Below are positions 1 through 8,559 of a stretch of DNA of 61,887 nucleotides, one piece after another (the stretch's first letter is position 1; each line of letters begins with the position of its first letter). The stretch lies in NCBI GenBank assembly GCA_020832085.1, contig JAFIFJ010000065.1, positions 1 to 61,887 of the forward strand, read 5' to 3'. This DNA is from Gammaproteobacteria bacterium. Its GTDB lineage: Bacteria > Pseudomonadota > Gammaproteobacteria > Pseudomonadales > Azotimanducaceae. The notes under the pieces were generated by a model that saw only the letters and a program-made list of their open reading frames with translations, did not search any database and was not told where the DNA came from. Made by a program: the position numbers and the translations under genes.

Positions 1-245
1 ATGGACGGAGCTGATGGTGTTGCCATGGCGTCAAGCCCAGCAGATCGGCGCATCGCCCTGCGGGCGCTAGCACCTTCCCACAATGGCGCATCGCGAGAAT
101 CTGGCGCTGCGCCCGTGTGGGAGCGCCCTATTCGCGCAGCGAATGGGCCGATCGCGAGGCGCATGGACGGAGCTGATGGTGTTGCCATGGCGTCAAGCCC
201 AGCAGATCGGCGCATCGCCCTGCGGGCGCTAGCGCCTTCCCACAA
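1..245. repeat. REPIN-like palindromic repeat, about 1.5 copies
   Basis: A 162-bp period is visible: positions 1-88 recur at 163-250 with one mismatch. Each unit ends in a hairpin arm (42-83 and 204-245) that begins AGATCGGCGC and ends CTTCCCACAA. An oppositely oriented arm starting GTGGGAGCGC and ending GCCGATC lies at 117-153. Two facing arms separated by a spacer carrying GATGGTGTTGCC form one composite element (117-245). The same architecture recurs at 29057-29160 and 39116-39392. The stretch is open in one plus-strand frame, but this is a by-product of the repeat and no gene is called here. Confidence 0.75.
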
Positions 246-275
246 TGGCGTGTCGCGCGGAGCTGGTGTTGTCGC

Positions 276-1619
276 TCAAGCCGCCGGCAGCGTCACGCTG
301 ACCGCCGCGCCGCCGAGTTCGGCGTCGGTGTCGATGGCCAGCCGTCCGCCCCAGGCTTCCAGCAGTTCCGCCACCACCGCCAGCCCGATGCCCTGACCGC
401 TGGTGTTGGTATCCGCCCGGGCTCCCCGGTGCAGCACCGCGGCGCGCAGGGCTTCCGGCACGCCCGGACCATCGTCGGCGACGGTGAGCACCACCTCGGC
501 ACCCTGTTGTTCGCCACGAACCTGTACCCGCCGATGACCGTACTTGCAGGCGTTCTCCGCCAGATTGCCGATGATCTCGTAAACGTCACGCTCATCCACC
601 GCCACCGCCAGGGCCTCGGGAATCGAAGCCGACAGCTCGAGCCCCGCCTCGGGATGCAGCCGCTCGAGCCCGGCCAGAATGCGCTGCACCGGCGGCGCCA
701 GCGGCGTGTTGTGCACCCGCAGCGGATTGCGGCTGACGCTGGCCCGCTGCAGATGGTGATGGACCATGGTCTGCATGCGCTCGATCTGCTCCCGGGCGAG
801 ACCCGCCGCCTCCGGGCCGTCTGCCAGGGCATTGCGCAGGATGGCCAGGGGCGTCTTCAGGCTGTGGGCAAGATCGTCCAGGGTGTTGCGATAGCGCTGC
901 TGCCGCGAGCGTTCGTGGTCCACCAGCATATTGAGGTTGCGGGCCAGACCGGCGATTTCCGCAGGCCAAGTGTCGTCGAGACGCTCGGCGGTACCCCGCT
1001 CCACCCGCTCCACTTCCCGCGCCAGTCGCCGCAGCGGTCGCAGGGCCGCCGCCAGCACCGCCAGCAGCACCAGCAGCAGTCCGAGACCCGCACCCCCGAG
1101 TCCGGAGAACAGCGCCCGCCGGAAGCTCTGGGCCTCGGCCATGAATGGTGCCTGGGCCATGGCGACGCTGAACACATAGGGCACGTCGCCATGGGAGGAC
1201 TCCCAGATCACCCCCAGGCTGAAGCGGTACAGCGCCGCGCCCTCGACGTCCATGAAGGATTCGAAGCTGGCCTGCCCGGGCCGCAGGCGCGGCACGTCCA
1301 GACCCGACGGTCGGCCCACCAGGCTGCGCGAGAACCAGATCTCCCGACCATCGCCATCGATGACGCCGGCGTAGAGGCCGGACCCGGGCTGATTGAGTCG
1401 GGGCTCCGCCTGCAGGACCGGCAGGGTGAGGCGGTCGCCCACCACATCCGCCGTCCCGAGCAGGGCCAGGACCCGCAGCCGCAGCTGCTCCCGGGCGCTC
1501 TGTTCGATGCTGGTACGGAAGGCGCGATCGAGGATGACCCCGGTTCCGGAGAGGAACAGCATCAGCACCAGGGCGGCTGCGAGCAGCAGGCGCAGACGCA
1601 GCGAAACGGGGCGCTTCAT
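276..1619 (-). CDS. phoQ: PhoQ-like sensor histidine kinase
   Basis: This 447-residue inner-membrane histidine kinase should phosphorylate the response regulator encoded 10 bp upstream. An N-terminal membrane segment (about 11-31), a periplasmic sensor region (about 32-170) and a second membrane segment (about 172-193) precede a HAMP-like linker. The phospho-acceptor box reads DLAHSLKTPL near residue 250, and the N, G1 and G2 ATP-binding motifs follow (NLAENACKYG, DDGPGVP, GQGIGLAVV). The phosphorylation box HSLKTPL and the PhoP-like partner favour the PhoQ branch. The ATG start is clear. The gene is last in a PepSY-RR-HK operon. The signal sensed (Mg2+, cationic peptides or other) cannot be read from sequence. 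Confidence 0.85.
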   Translation of the reverse strand: MKRPVSLRLRLLLAAALVLMLFLSGTGVILDRAFRTSIEQSAREQLRLRVLALLGTADVVGDRLTLPVLQAEPRLNQPGSGLYAGVIDGDGREIWFSRSLVGRPSGLDVPRLRPGQASFESFMDVEGAALYRFSLGVIWESSHGDVPYVFSVAMAQAPFMAEAQSFRRALFSGLGGAGLGLLLVLLAVLAAALRPLRRLAREVERVERGTAERLDDTWPAEIAGLARNLNMLVDHERSRQQRYRNTLDDLAHSLKTPLAILRNALADGPEAAGLAREQIERMQTMVHHHLQRASVSRNPLRVHNTPLAPPVQRILAGLERLHPEAGLELSASIPEALAVAVDERDVYEIIGNLAENACKYGHRRVQVRGEQQGAEVVLTVADDGPGVPEALRAAVLHRGARADTNTSGQGIGLAVVAELLEAWGGRLAIDTDAELGGAAVSVTLPAA

Positions 1620-1629
1620 GTCCTTGCCA

Positions 1630-2301
1630 TCATTCCAGGGCCAGACGGTAACCCTGACCGCGAATGGTGGTGATGGGGCGCAGTTCGCCGCTGGGATCGA
1701 GCTTGCGACGCAGGCGCCCTACGAAGACCTCGATGACGTTGCTGTCGCGCTCGAAATCCTGGGCGTAGAGATGCTCGGTGAGTTCGGTCTTCGAGACCAC
1801 CTTGTTGGGGTGGAGCATCAGGTACTCGAGCAGGTTGTACTCGTAGGCGGTGAGGTCGATGCGTTCGCCGGATACCCGCACCTCCTTCGCCACCGTGTCG
1901 AGATCGACACGACCGATGCGCAACACCGGGCTGGCGAACCCAGAGGCCCGGCGGACCAGGGCCTTCAGCCGCGCCAGAAGTTCCTCGTAGTGAAACGGTT
2001 TGGCCAGATAGTCATCGGCGCCGGCTTCGAGGCCGGTGACCTTGTCCTGCCAGCTGTCGCGGGCGGTGAGAATCAGGATGGGGTAGCGGCGCTCGGCCTC
2101 CCGCAGGTGGCGAATCACCGCCACGCCGTCGACCTTGGGCAGGCCGAGGTCGATGACGGCCACGTCGTAGTCGAACTCTTCGCCGTAATAGATGGCCTCA
2201 CGGCCATCGCCGGCCCGGTCCACCACCATGCCGTCGGCCTTCAGCCGCTCCTCGAGCTGCTGCGCCAGCGCCTCTTCGTCCTCCACCACCAGAACCCGCA
2301 T
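1630..2301 (-). CDS. phoP: PhoP-like OmpR-family response regulator
   Basis: This 223-residue two-component regulator has an N-terminal receiver domain with phospho-acceptor Asp51, Thr79 and Lys101 (motifs VVED, VIDLGLP, LAKPF). It is followed by an OmpR-type winged-helix DNA-binding domain ending TTIRGQGYRL. The segment LTARDSWQDKV is typical of PhoP. I chose ATG at 2301 because GGAG lies six bases upstream; an in-frame GTG at 2313 would add four residues and overlap that site. It lies between pepSY and the kinase gene and is probably co-transcribed with both. Targets are unknown. Confidence 0.88.
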   Translation of the reverse strand: MRVLVVEDEEALAQQLEERLKADGMVVDRAGDGREAIYYGEEFDYDVAVIDLGLPKVDGVAVIRHLREAERRYPILILTARDSWQDKVTGLEAGADDYLAKPFHYEELLARLKALVRRASGFASPVLRIGRVDLDTVAKEVRVSGERIDLTAYEYNLLEYLMLHPNKVVSKTELTEHLYAQDFERDSNVIEVFVGRLRRKLDPSGELRPITTIRGQGYRLALE

Positions 2302-2344
2302 CCCTTTCTCCACGCTGTGTCGACCTTAAGGGTCGATCTCTGGC

Positions 2345-2653
2345 TCAGTTGCGGCGGCGACGATCCATGACGGCTCCCGTGCGGGCCTCCACGAACAGGG
2401 TCTTAACCCGGCCGTTGTCCAGCAGCACCGTCGCCTGCCAGCCGTGGCGTCCATCCTGCTCGGCCGGACGTATGGAGATCAACTGTCCACCGTAGCGCTG
2501 CTGTGCCCGAGTGGCGGCTTCGTCGATGTTCAGTTCCGTGGTCGGCGCCTGCAGGGTCTGGCCATCCTCATGCTGGAAGGGCGACGCCCAGGCACTGTTG
2601 GCCGTGAGCGCTCCCAGCACCAGAGTGATCGCCATGACATAAACCCAGAACAT
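2345..2653 (-). CDS. PepSY-domain exported protein
   Basis: This 102-residue protein has an N-terminal hydrophobic signal segment ending around NSAWA-S (about residue 24). The mature part carries a single PepSY-type fold: an IDEAATRAQQRYGGQLISIR helix-strand stretch, then WQATVLLDNGRVKTLFVEARTG, the usual strand pair that ends in the conserved TG. PepSY proteins are periplasmic and often sit beside PhoP/PhoQ-type systems, where a role in modulating the sensor or periplasmic proteases has been suggested. It is the first gene of the operon and leads into the regulator across a 43-bp gap. The exact role is inference. Confidence 0.75.
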   Translation of the reverse strand: MFWVYVMAITLVLGALTANSAWASPFQHEDGQTLQAPTTELNIDEAATRAQQRYGGQLISIRPAEQDGRHGWQATVLLDNGRVKTLFVEARTGAVMDRRRRN

Positions 2654-2716
2654 ACCTGCTTCCTGCCTGAACCGAGCCCAGGCGACCCGTGATTGCCGAC
2701 CTTGCCCATGCTGCTG

Positions 2717-3724
2717 TCAGAGCGCTGAATGCCTCCTGAACCCCCGCTGGCGCCAAGCCCCACCCGATGCCACCGCCACCAGCCGATGCTCCGCATCGAG
2801 ATCGATCAGAAGATCCGCCATCCCCGGCGCCGCCTGCCGCAGCGCCACCGTCAGGCGCTCGTAGTGGGCGACGAAACGCAGCACTTCTGCCGGGGTCATG
2901 GCACCGGGGGCATGGCTCCGAAGCCGCGCCTCCTGCTCCTCGCGCCAGCGCAGGACCGCTGCGAAATCCGGCACGCGCAGGTAGACCAGCGCCCTCATAC
3001 GGGCGAACAGCTCCGCGTAATCCCCCATCAGGGCGTCGTTGACCGTCCTGCGCCAGATGCCTTCGGCATCCTCCTTCCGCTCCAGATCGTTGCAGGGTTG
3101 CGCCAGCGCCGCAACGTCTTGGGGCGGTACCCCGAGGCACCAGCCCTCGAACAGGACCACATCCACCGGTGCCTCCACCTGCGTCCAGTGGGCCGCCTCC
3201 ATGCGCTCGTCACGCCCCTTGTCGAAGCGTGGCAGGGCCACCCTGCCGGCAGCACCGGTGAGCTGATCGAAGAGCGCGAGGCCGAGACCCGCATCGTGGG
3301 TTCCCGGCACACCGCGGGTGGCAAAGAGGGGATGCACGCTGCGGGCCAGTTCTGCGCGCTCGGTTCTCGGCAGGTAGAGATCGTCCAGAGAGAGCACCGC
3401 CACCCGGCAACCGAACTCCTGCCCCAGGACGGCCGCCGTGAGGCCGGCCAGGGTGGACTTGCCGCTGCCCTGCCCCCCTGCCAGGCCCACGATCAGCCGG
3501 CGCCCCTGCAGGCGCCCCGCAATCCAGGCGGCCAGCATGGCGCCATGTCCACCGAGCATGCCGTTAACGGCCCCATCGAGATGGCTGGGCCATGCCGGAG
3601 CACCGGACTCGGCCAGGCGCAGGGCCATCAGCGCCGCCGCTCGCGGCGCCAGGGCCCTGTGGATGGCGGGCCAGCGCCCGGCTGCATCCACAGCGGCGGC
3701 GAGCAGGGTGTCGGCCTGCAACAT
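2717..3724 (-). CDS. P-loop kinase, D-glycerate 3-kinase-like (COG4240)
   Basis: This 335-residue cytoplasmic kinase carries a Walker A motif GLAGGQGSGKST near residue 85 and the segment SLDDLYLPR shortly after it, characteristic of the YggC/GLYK kinase family related to phosphoribulokinase and uridine kinase. The stretch GTHDAGLG and the acidic segment VVLFEGWCLG fit the family. The probable reaction is ATP-dependent phosphorylation of D-glycerate, but substrate specificity in bacteria is not settled. I chose ATG at 3724, preceded by AAGGAG at seven bases. The frame stays open far upstream, antisense to the peptidase gene, but that extension has no domain content. It is divergently transcribed from the peptidase. 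Confidence 0.75.
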   Translation of the reverse strand: MLQADTLLAAAVDAAGRWPAIHRALAPRAAALMALRLAESGAPAWPSHLDGAVNGMLGGHGAMLAAWIAGRLQGRRLIVGLAGGQGSGKSTLAGLTAAVLGQEFGCRVAVLSLDDLYLPRTERAELARSVHPLFATRGVPGTHDAGLGLALFDQLTGAAGRVALPRFDKGRDERMEAAHWTQVEAPVDVVLFEGWCLGVPPQDVAALAQPCNDLERKEDAEGIWRRTVNDALMGDYAELFARMRALVYLRVPDFAAVLRWREEQEARLRSHAPGAMTPAEVLRFVAHYERLTVALRQAAPGMADLLIDLDAEHRLVAVASGGAWRQRGFRRHSAL

Positions 3725-3826
3725 GGCGTTCTCCTTGGGCGGGGACGATGACCAGGGATTGTGCACCAGCGCGGGCGCTGAGGTAGAGTCGGCGGCTGCA
3801 TCGACGTCACTGAAGGCCACCCAACC

Positions 3827-6727
3827 GTGCTTCTGCCCAAGCTTCGACTCCTGCTCCCAGTCTGCCTGCTCGCGCTGCTGCTCGCCGCCTGCGCCAGCCC
3901 GCCCCCAGCGGCCGACGTTGAGGATGCATCCGCCAGCTGGCTCAAGCCCCATGTTCCGGCCATCGACGGCCGCGAGCATCGTTTCCTGGAGTTGCCCAAT
4001 GGCCTCAAGGTGCTGGTGATTTCCGACCCGGAGACGGATCAGGGCGCCGCGGCGCTCAGCGTCGGGGTCGGCAGCCTGGCCGATCCCCCGGGGCGCGAGG
4101 GTCTGGCCCACTTCCTGGAGCACATGCTGTTCCTGGGCACGGAGAAGTACCCGGAGCCGGATGAGTACGGCGACTTCATCAGCCGCCATGGTGGCCGCCA
4201 CAACGCCTACACGGCCCAGGACCACACCAACTACTTCTTCGAGATCGCCGCCGGCCAGCTCGAGGGCGGCCTCGACCGCTTCGCCCAGTTCTTCGTCGCC
4301 CCCCTGTTCGATGCCGACTATGTGGCCCGGGAAGTCAACGCCGTGCATTCGGAGTACATGCTGCAGATGCGCGAGGACGGCTGGCGCACCTTCATGACCC
4401 AGAAGCAGGCCATGAATCCCGACCACCCGGCCGCCCGCTTCAACATCGGCAGCCTCGAGACCCTGGCAGACCGTCCCGACGATCCCATCCGGGAGACCCT
4501 GCTGGACTTCTACGCCGCCCACTACTCCGCGGACCGCATGGGGCTGGTGATTCTGGGCCGTGAGGACGTGGCCACCCTGGCGGGCTGGGCCAGGGAGATG
4601 TTCAGCGCCGTGCCGCGGCAGCCCGTGGCCGAGAGCGAACCCGAGTTGCCCCTGTTCCGCAGCGAGGACCTGCCGGCCCTGCTGGAAATCCAGCCGGTGC
4701 GGGAACTGCGCACGCTGCAGATCAGTTTCCCCTTGCCCCCCATCGATCCCCACTACCGGGTGGCACCCGGCGACTATCTGGCCAACCTCATCGGCCATGA
4801 AGGCGAAGGCAGCGTTCATGCCTGGCTGACGGAGCGGGGCTGGATCGACGGCCTCGCCGCTGGCGCCAGTCACTACGGCCGCGAGAACGCCGTGCTGAAC
4901 GTCAGCATCACCCTCACCCGCTCGGGCCTCGAGCACTGGCAGGAGGTGGCCGCAGCGGTCTTCGCCTACATCGATCTCATCAGGGACGGCGGCATCGACG
5001 CCGAGCGCTACCGGGAACAGCAGGACCTGACCCGCCTGGCCTTCGACTTCCGCGAAAAGGGGGCGGCCTTCGGCTACGTCCGCAGCCTGGCCCAGAACCT
5101 GCTGATCTACCCGCCCGAGGACGTGATCCGCGCCCCCTTCGCCATGGAACTGTACGACCCGGCCCTGATCCGCAGCATGCTGGACGAGCTGAAGCCCCAG
5201 AACGCCTTGGTGACCGTGATTGCGCCGGAAGTGGAAACCGACCGGGAAGAGCCCTACTTCGGCGTCCGTCACCGCCTGCGGCCCTTGGCCGGAGACACCC
5301 TGGCCCTGTGGCGCGCCCCCGGCGAGCATCCTGGTCTGGCGCTGCCGGCAGCCAACCCCTTCGTGCCGGAGCGCCTCGACCTCATTGCCGATTCCGCTGC
5401 GGCACCTGCGCGCATCCAGAGCGCCGCCCCCCTTCAGGTCTGGCACCAGCCCGACCGGGACTTCAACGTGCCCCGGGCCACCGTGAGAATCGACCTGCGC
5501 ACGCCCGCCGCTGCCGGCGCCCGAGGTCAGGTGCTGGGCAATCTCTATGCTCGACTGGTCACCGATGAACTCAACACCTATGCCTACCCGGCGCGGCTGG
5601 CGGGACTGTCCTACAGCCTGCGCGGTGATCGCAGTGGCCTCAGCCTCAGCCTGGGCGGTTTCGACGACAAACTCGAGGTCCTGCTCGATGTGGTGCTCGA
5701 CACCATGGTGGGTATCGAACCCCGTCCGGAGCGCTTCGAGCATTTCCGCAGTGAGCTGATCCGGGAACTGCGCAACGAACTGCAGCGCCGCCCCTACGAG
5801 CGCACCATGGCCGAGCTGCGCCGACTGCTCGAAAGCCCCGAGTACGCCATCGAGCAGCTCATCGACGCGGCGGGCGCGGTGACCCTCGACGACCTCGGTC
5901 GCTGGCAGCGGGAGGCGCTGACCGAACCCGGCATCCTCGCCCTGCTGCACGGCAACCTCGATGCACAACGGGCCGAGGCCCTGGCGCTGTTGCTGCGGGA
6001 ACGCCTGGACGCCCGCGCCCCGGAGGTGGGCCCGGAACCCAGGCTGGTGCGGCTTTCGAACACCCGGGTGCAGCGCGAAGTCAGCGTCGACCATGACGAC
6101 GCGGCCTTCACCCGCTATGTCCAGGGCCGGGATCAGAGCTTCGAGGAGCGCGCGCGCTTCGGACTGCTCGGGCGCATGCTGGGCACGCCCTACTTCAATG
6201 ATCTGCGCACGGAACGACAGCTGGGCTACGTGGTGTCCGCCGGCGCCTGGGTGCGGGTGAACACGCCCGGCGTGTTCTTCGTTGTGCAGAGCCCGGTGGC
6301 GTCACCGGCCGCGGTGGAAGCCGCCACCCTGGAGTTTCTCGAAGCCTACCGCGAGCGACTTGCCCGCATGTCCGTCGCGGAGTTCGAAAGCGAGCGCGAG
6401 GGGCTGCTGACGCGCCTGCTGGAGCGCGATCAGAACCTCAACAGCCGCGGCGCGCGCATGTGGCGCGATCTGCAGGATCAGGTGCTGGACTTCGATTCCC
6501 GGGAGCAGCTGGCCGAGGCCATCCGGCAGCTGGATCTGGAGACCTTCCGGGAGTTCTACGCGACCTTCATGGCCCTGTCCGAGACCCAGGTCGCCACCCT
6601 CTGGACCCCAGGCCGCATCCCGGATGAAGGCCGCCTTCCCAGCGGAGAAGCCGTCGACGACATCGAAGCGTTCAAGGCCGCCCGCGGCAGCTTCGGCCTG
6701 CAGCGTCGTGGCAGCCGCAATGACTGA
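3827..6727 (+). CDS. Insulinase (M16) family lipoprotein peptidase, pitrilysin-like
   Basis: This 966-residue zinc metallopeptidase has an N-terminal lipoprotein signal with lipobox LAAC (Cys22), so it is probably anchored in the outer membrane facing the periplasm. The inverted zinc motif HFLEH (residues 95-99) and the downstream glutamate in REVNAVHSEY define the M16 active site. The length matches single-chain pitrilysin/protease III, with one catalytic half and one inactive half. The start is GTG at 3827 with a weak ribosome site. It overlaps the next gene by 8 bp, so the two are translationally coupled. Family members degrade peptides and damaged exported proteins; the substrate is unknown. 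Confidence 0.88.
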   Translation: MLLPKLRLLLPVCLLALLLAACASPPPAADVEDASASWLKPHVPAIDGREHRFLELPNGLKVLVISDPETDQGAAALSVGVGSLADPPGREGLAHFLEHMLFLGTEKYPEPDEYGDFISRHGGRHNAYTAQDHTNYFFEIAAGQLEGGLDRFAQFFVAPLFDADYVAREVNAVHSEYMLQMREDGWRTFMTQKQAMNPDHPAARFNIGSLETLADRPDDPIRETLLDFYAAHYSADRMGLVILGREDVATLAGWAREMFSAVPRQPVAESEPELPLFRSEDLPALLEIQPVRELRTLQISFPLPPIDPHYRVAPGDYLANLIGHEGEGSVHAWLTERGWIDGLAAGASHYGRENAVLNVSITLTRSGLEHWQEVAAAVFAYIDLIRDGGIDAERYREQQDLTRLAFDFREKGAAFGYVRSLAQNLLIYPPEDVIRAPFAMELYDPALIRSMLDELKPQNALVTVIAPEVETDREEPYFGVRHRLRPLAGDTLALWRAPGEHPGLALPAANPFVPERLDLIADSAAAPARIQSAAPLQVWHQPDRDFNVPRATVRIDLRTPAAAGARGQVLGNLYARLVTDELNTYAYPARLAGLSYSLRGDRSGLSLSLGGFDDKLEVLLDVVLDTMVGIEPRPERFEHFRSELIRELRNELQRRPYERTMAELRRLLESPEYAIEQLIDAAGAVTLDDLGRWQREALTEPGILALLHGNLDAQRAEALALLLRERLDARAPEVGPEPRLVRLSNTRVQREVSVDHDDAAFTRYVQGRDQSFEERARFGLLGRMLGTPYFNDLRTERQLGYVVSAGAWVRVNTPGVFFVVQSPVASPAAVEAATLEFLEAYRERLARMSVAEFESEREGLLTRLLERDQNLNSRGARMWRDLQDQVLDFDSREQLAEAIRQLDLETFREFYATFMALSETQVATLWTPGRIPDEGRLPSGEAVDDIEAFKAARGSFGLQRRGSRND

Positions 6728-7604
6728 CGACAGCAGCGGGCTGCGGCAGGAACTGCTGCGCGGGGTGCGTGACAATCTGCGTGACGGTGCCAGCCATCTG
6801 GCTCGCGTCGCCCTGGACGCCCTGAAAACCTACGCCCGGCGCGCGGCCGACGATGACGTGGAGGCCCTGCGGGCGAGCCTGCTGGGCTTCGCCGCCGATC
6901 TCGGCGCCACCCGCCCGAGCATGACCGCCATCCACAATCTGGTGGCGCGCTGGCAGCAGGGTGTGGCCGAGTTCGAGGGTGACCTGATACAGCTTCGCGA
7001 CTACGCGGTACAGCAGGCCCAGGAGGTCCGCACCTGGGCCGATGCCGCCACGGATGCCACGGTAAGGGCCGCGGTGCAGCGCATTCCGGCAGGCAGCCGC
7101 GTCCTGATTCACTCCAGCAGTTCCACCGTGGGCAGGATTCTGGAGCGGCTGGCAGACGGCTCCTTCAGTGCCGTCGTCACCGAGGCCCGGCCCGGTCTGG
7201 AAGGCTGGAACGTGGCCGCCGCGCTGGCCAGCCGCGGCATCGAGGTCACTTACATCACCGACGCCCAGGCCGGCATCTTCATCGAGCAAGTGGACCTGGT
7301 GCTGTTCGGGGCCGACTCGGTGCTGGCCGACGGTGCGCTGGTGAACAAGACCGGCAGCCGGCTGATCGCGCTGGCGGCCAGGGAGGCCGGCGTACCGGTA
7401 CTGGTGGCCGCGGAAAGCTTCAAATGCACGGGGCTTTCAGCCCAGGAAGTGGAACTCGAAGAGAAGTCAGGCAGCGAACTGCGCCCGCCGCCGGTTCCCG
7501 GCGTGCGCGCCCGCAACATCTACTTCGACGTCACTCCCGTACACCTGGTCACCGCCTACCTCTCCAATGAACCCATCGCAGAACGGTTCGTCTCCGCTTC
7601 CTGA
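6720..7604 (+). CDS. eIF-2B alpha/beta/delta-family protein
   Basis: This 294-residue protein belongs to the fold shared by eukaryotic eIF-2B regulatory subunits, methylthioribose-1-phosphate isomerase and archaeal ribose-1,5-bisphosphate isomerase. An N-terminal helical region precedes a Rossmann-like C-terminal part with VLIHSSSSTVG, VTEARPGLEGW, VDLVLFGADSVLADGALVNKTG and a final NIYFDVTP. These match the family sugar-phosphate-binding blocks. The ATG at 6720 overlaps the peptidase stop. The first in-frame ATG lies further upstream inside that gene, but its extension only repeats peptidase DNA in another frame. The role in bacteria is uncertain; isomerisation of a phosphorylated sugar is a guess from the fold. 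Confidence 0.75.
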   Translation: MTDDSSGLRQELLRGVRDNLRDGASHLARVALDALKTYARRAADDDVEALRASLLGFAADLGATRPSMTAIHNLVARWQQGVAEFEGDLIQLRDYAVQQAQEVRTWADAATDATVRAAVQRIPAGSRVLIHSSSSTVGRILERLADGSFSAVVTEARPGLEGWNVAAALASRGIEVTYITDAQAGIFIEQVDLVLFGADSVLADGALVNKTGSRLIALAAREAGVPVLVAAESFKCTGLSAQEVELEEKSGSELRPPPVPGVRARNIYFDVTPVHLVTAYLSNEPIAERFVSAS

Positions 7605-8497
7605 ACCTCAGGGACCGGCTGCATCGCCCTGAAGTCACGGCCGGTGATCTCCACATCCGCCAGCTCAGGCGGCGCGTGCTGTCGATGGGTAATGGCCAGG
7701 CGATACAGGAAGCCGTGGGCACTGCCGGTGATGGTGTCTTCGAGCATGCCATCGCTGTCGGCATCCTTGGCCCGCTGACGCAGCCGCTCGAAGGTGAAGA
7801 TGAAATTGTTGCTGTGCCGGGCCCGTATCACCGTGCCGTAGAACAGCGCGAAGCGTTCGGCCTCGTCGGACTCGGACAGATGGGTGGTGAGCATGAGCCG
7901 GGTGAACACTTCCGGATCGCCACGATTGAGTTCCGACCAGTATCTCGCCATCTCCTCGTCAGAGATCCTGCCGCTCCCGGCGCTGCCCTGGGAGGAGATG
8001 AAGAGCAGGCCGCTGATGCCACCAAGCTGCCGCTTGATCTGATCAGCGATGCGCATGAAGGTTTCCTGGCGGGCATGGCGCTCGGACGCCGCGATGGTCT
8101 CGGTGCGCCGCACCGCCTGTTCCGCGGAACGCTGAATCTCCTGGAACTGCATGCGCAGCGCGTCCGTGTTCTGGGACAGGGCCTTTTGCTGCAGGAAGTA
8201 GCCGATGACCAGCCACAGGAAGGCGAGCGGCGCGAATGCGCCTTCGAGGAAGGCCCCGATCACGTCTGCCGGTTGTTTGGCGATGTCACCCCAGCCGATC
8301 TGCTGATCGATGTAGATCGCGCCGAGGGCGAGCCAGCCGAAGGTCAACGCGAGTCCGAGCAGGATCTGCCAGTCGAGCCGCTTGCGGACCACGACGGCCT
8401 TCGGCGCGACCACCGGTACCTCAGCTGTGGTCACTCGAGCTTCGCCTTCATGGCCGGCTGAAACGGCGCCTTCGGGAGTTTTCATCGCTGCAGCCAT
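7556..8497 (-). CDS. Membrane protein with coiled coil, unknown function
   Basis: I do not recognise this 313-residue protein. After a short cytoplasmic N terminus come two hydrophobic helices (about 42-62 and 81-101 residues), then a long charged, probably coiled-coil stretch (about 105-155). A soluble C-terminal domain rich in acidic and aromatic residues follows. The architecture resembles small membrane-anchored scaffold or signalling proteins. Two ATG codons are possible, 8497 and 8485; neither has a strong ribosome site. Its 3' end overlaps the convergent eIF-2B-like gene by 49 bp. It appears monocistronic. Confidence 0.6.
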   Translation of the reverse strand: MAAAMKTPEGAVSAGHEGEARVTTAEVPVVAPKAVVVRKRLDWQILLGLALTFGWLALGAIYIDQQIGWGDIAKQPADVIGAFLEGAFAPLAFLWLVIGYFLQQKALSQNTDALRMQFQEIQRSAEQAVRRTETIAASERHARQETFMRIADQIKRQLGGISGLLFISSQGSAGSGRISDEEMARYWSELNRGDPEVFTRLMLTTHLSESDEAERFALFYGTVIRARHSNNFIFTFERLRQRAKDADSDGMLEDTITGSAHGFLYRLAITHRQHAPPELADVEITGRDFRAMQPVPEVQEAETNRSAMGSLER

Positions 8498-8559
8498 CCG
8501 TTGGACGGGTTCACCTTGACGACGATAGCCTCGATCGCAGGCGTCTGTCTGCAAGGACG

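Noticed and set aside
1..396. A 131-codon plus-strand frame in the first 400 bases
   Set aside because: Its residues repeat because the DNA is a tandem repeat element, and the last third is antisense to the kinase C terminus.
2320..2336. TCGACC-TTAAG-GGTCGA hairpin as a terminator between pepSY and the regulator
   Set aside because: It has no U tract and lies inside an operon directly upstream of the regulator; a short chance palindrome is more likely.
3725..6094. A very long minus-strand open frame continuing upstream of the glycerate-kinase-like gene
   Set aside because: It is antisense to the insulinase gene, has no recognisable domain and exists because of high GC; the kinase has its own ATG at 3724 with a perfect ribosome site.
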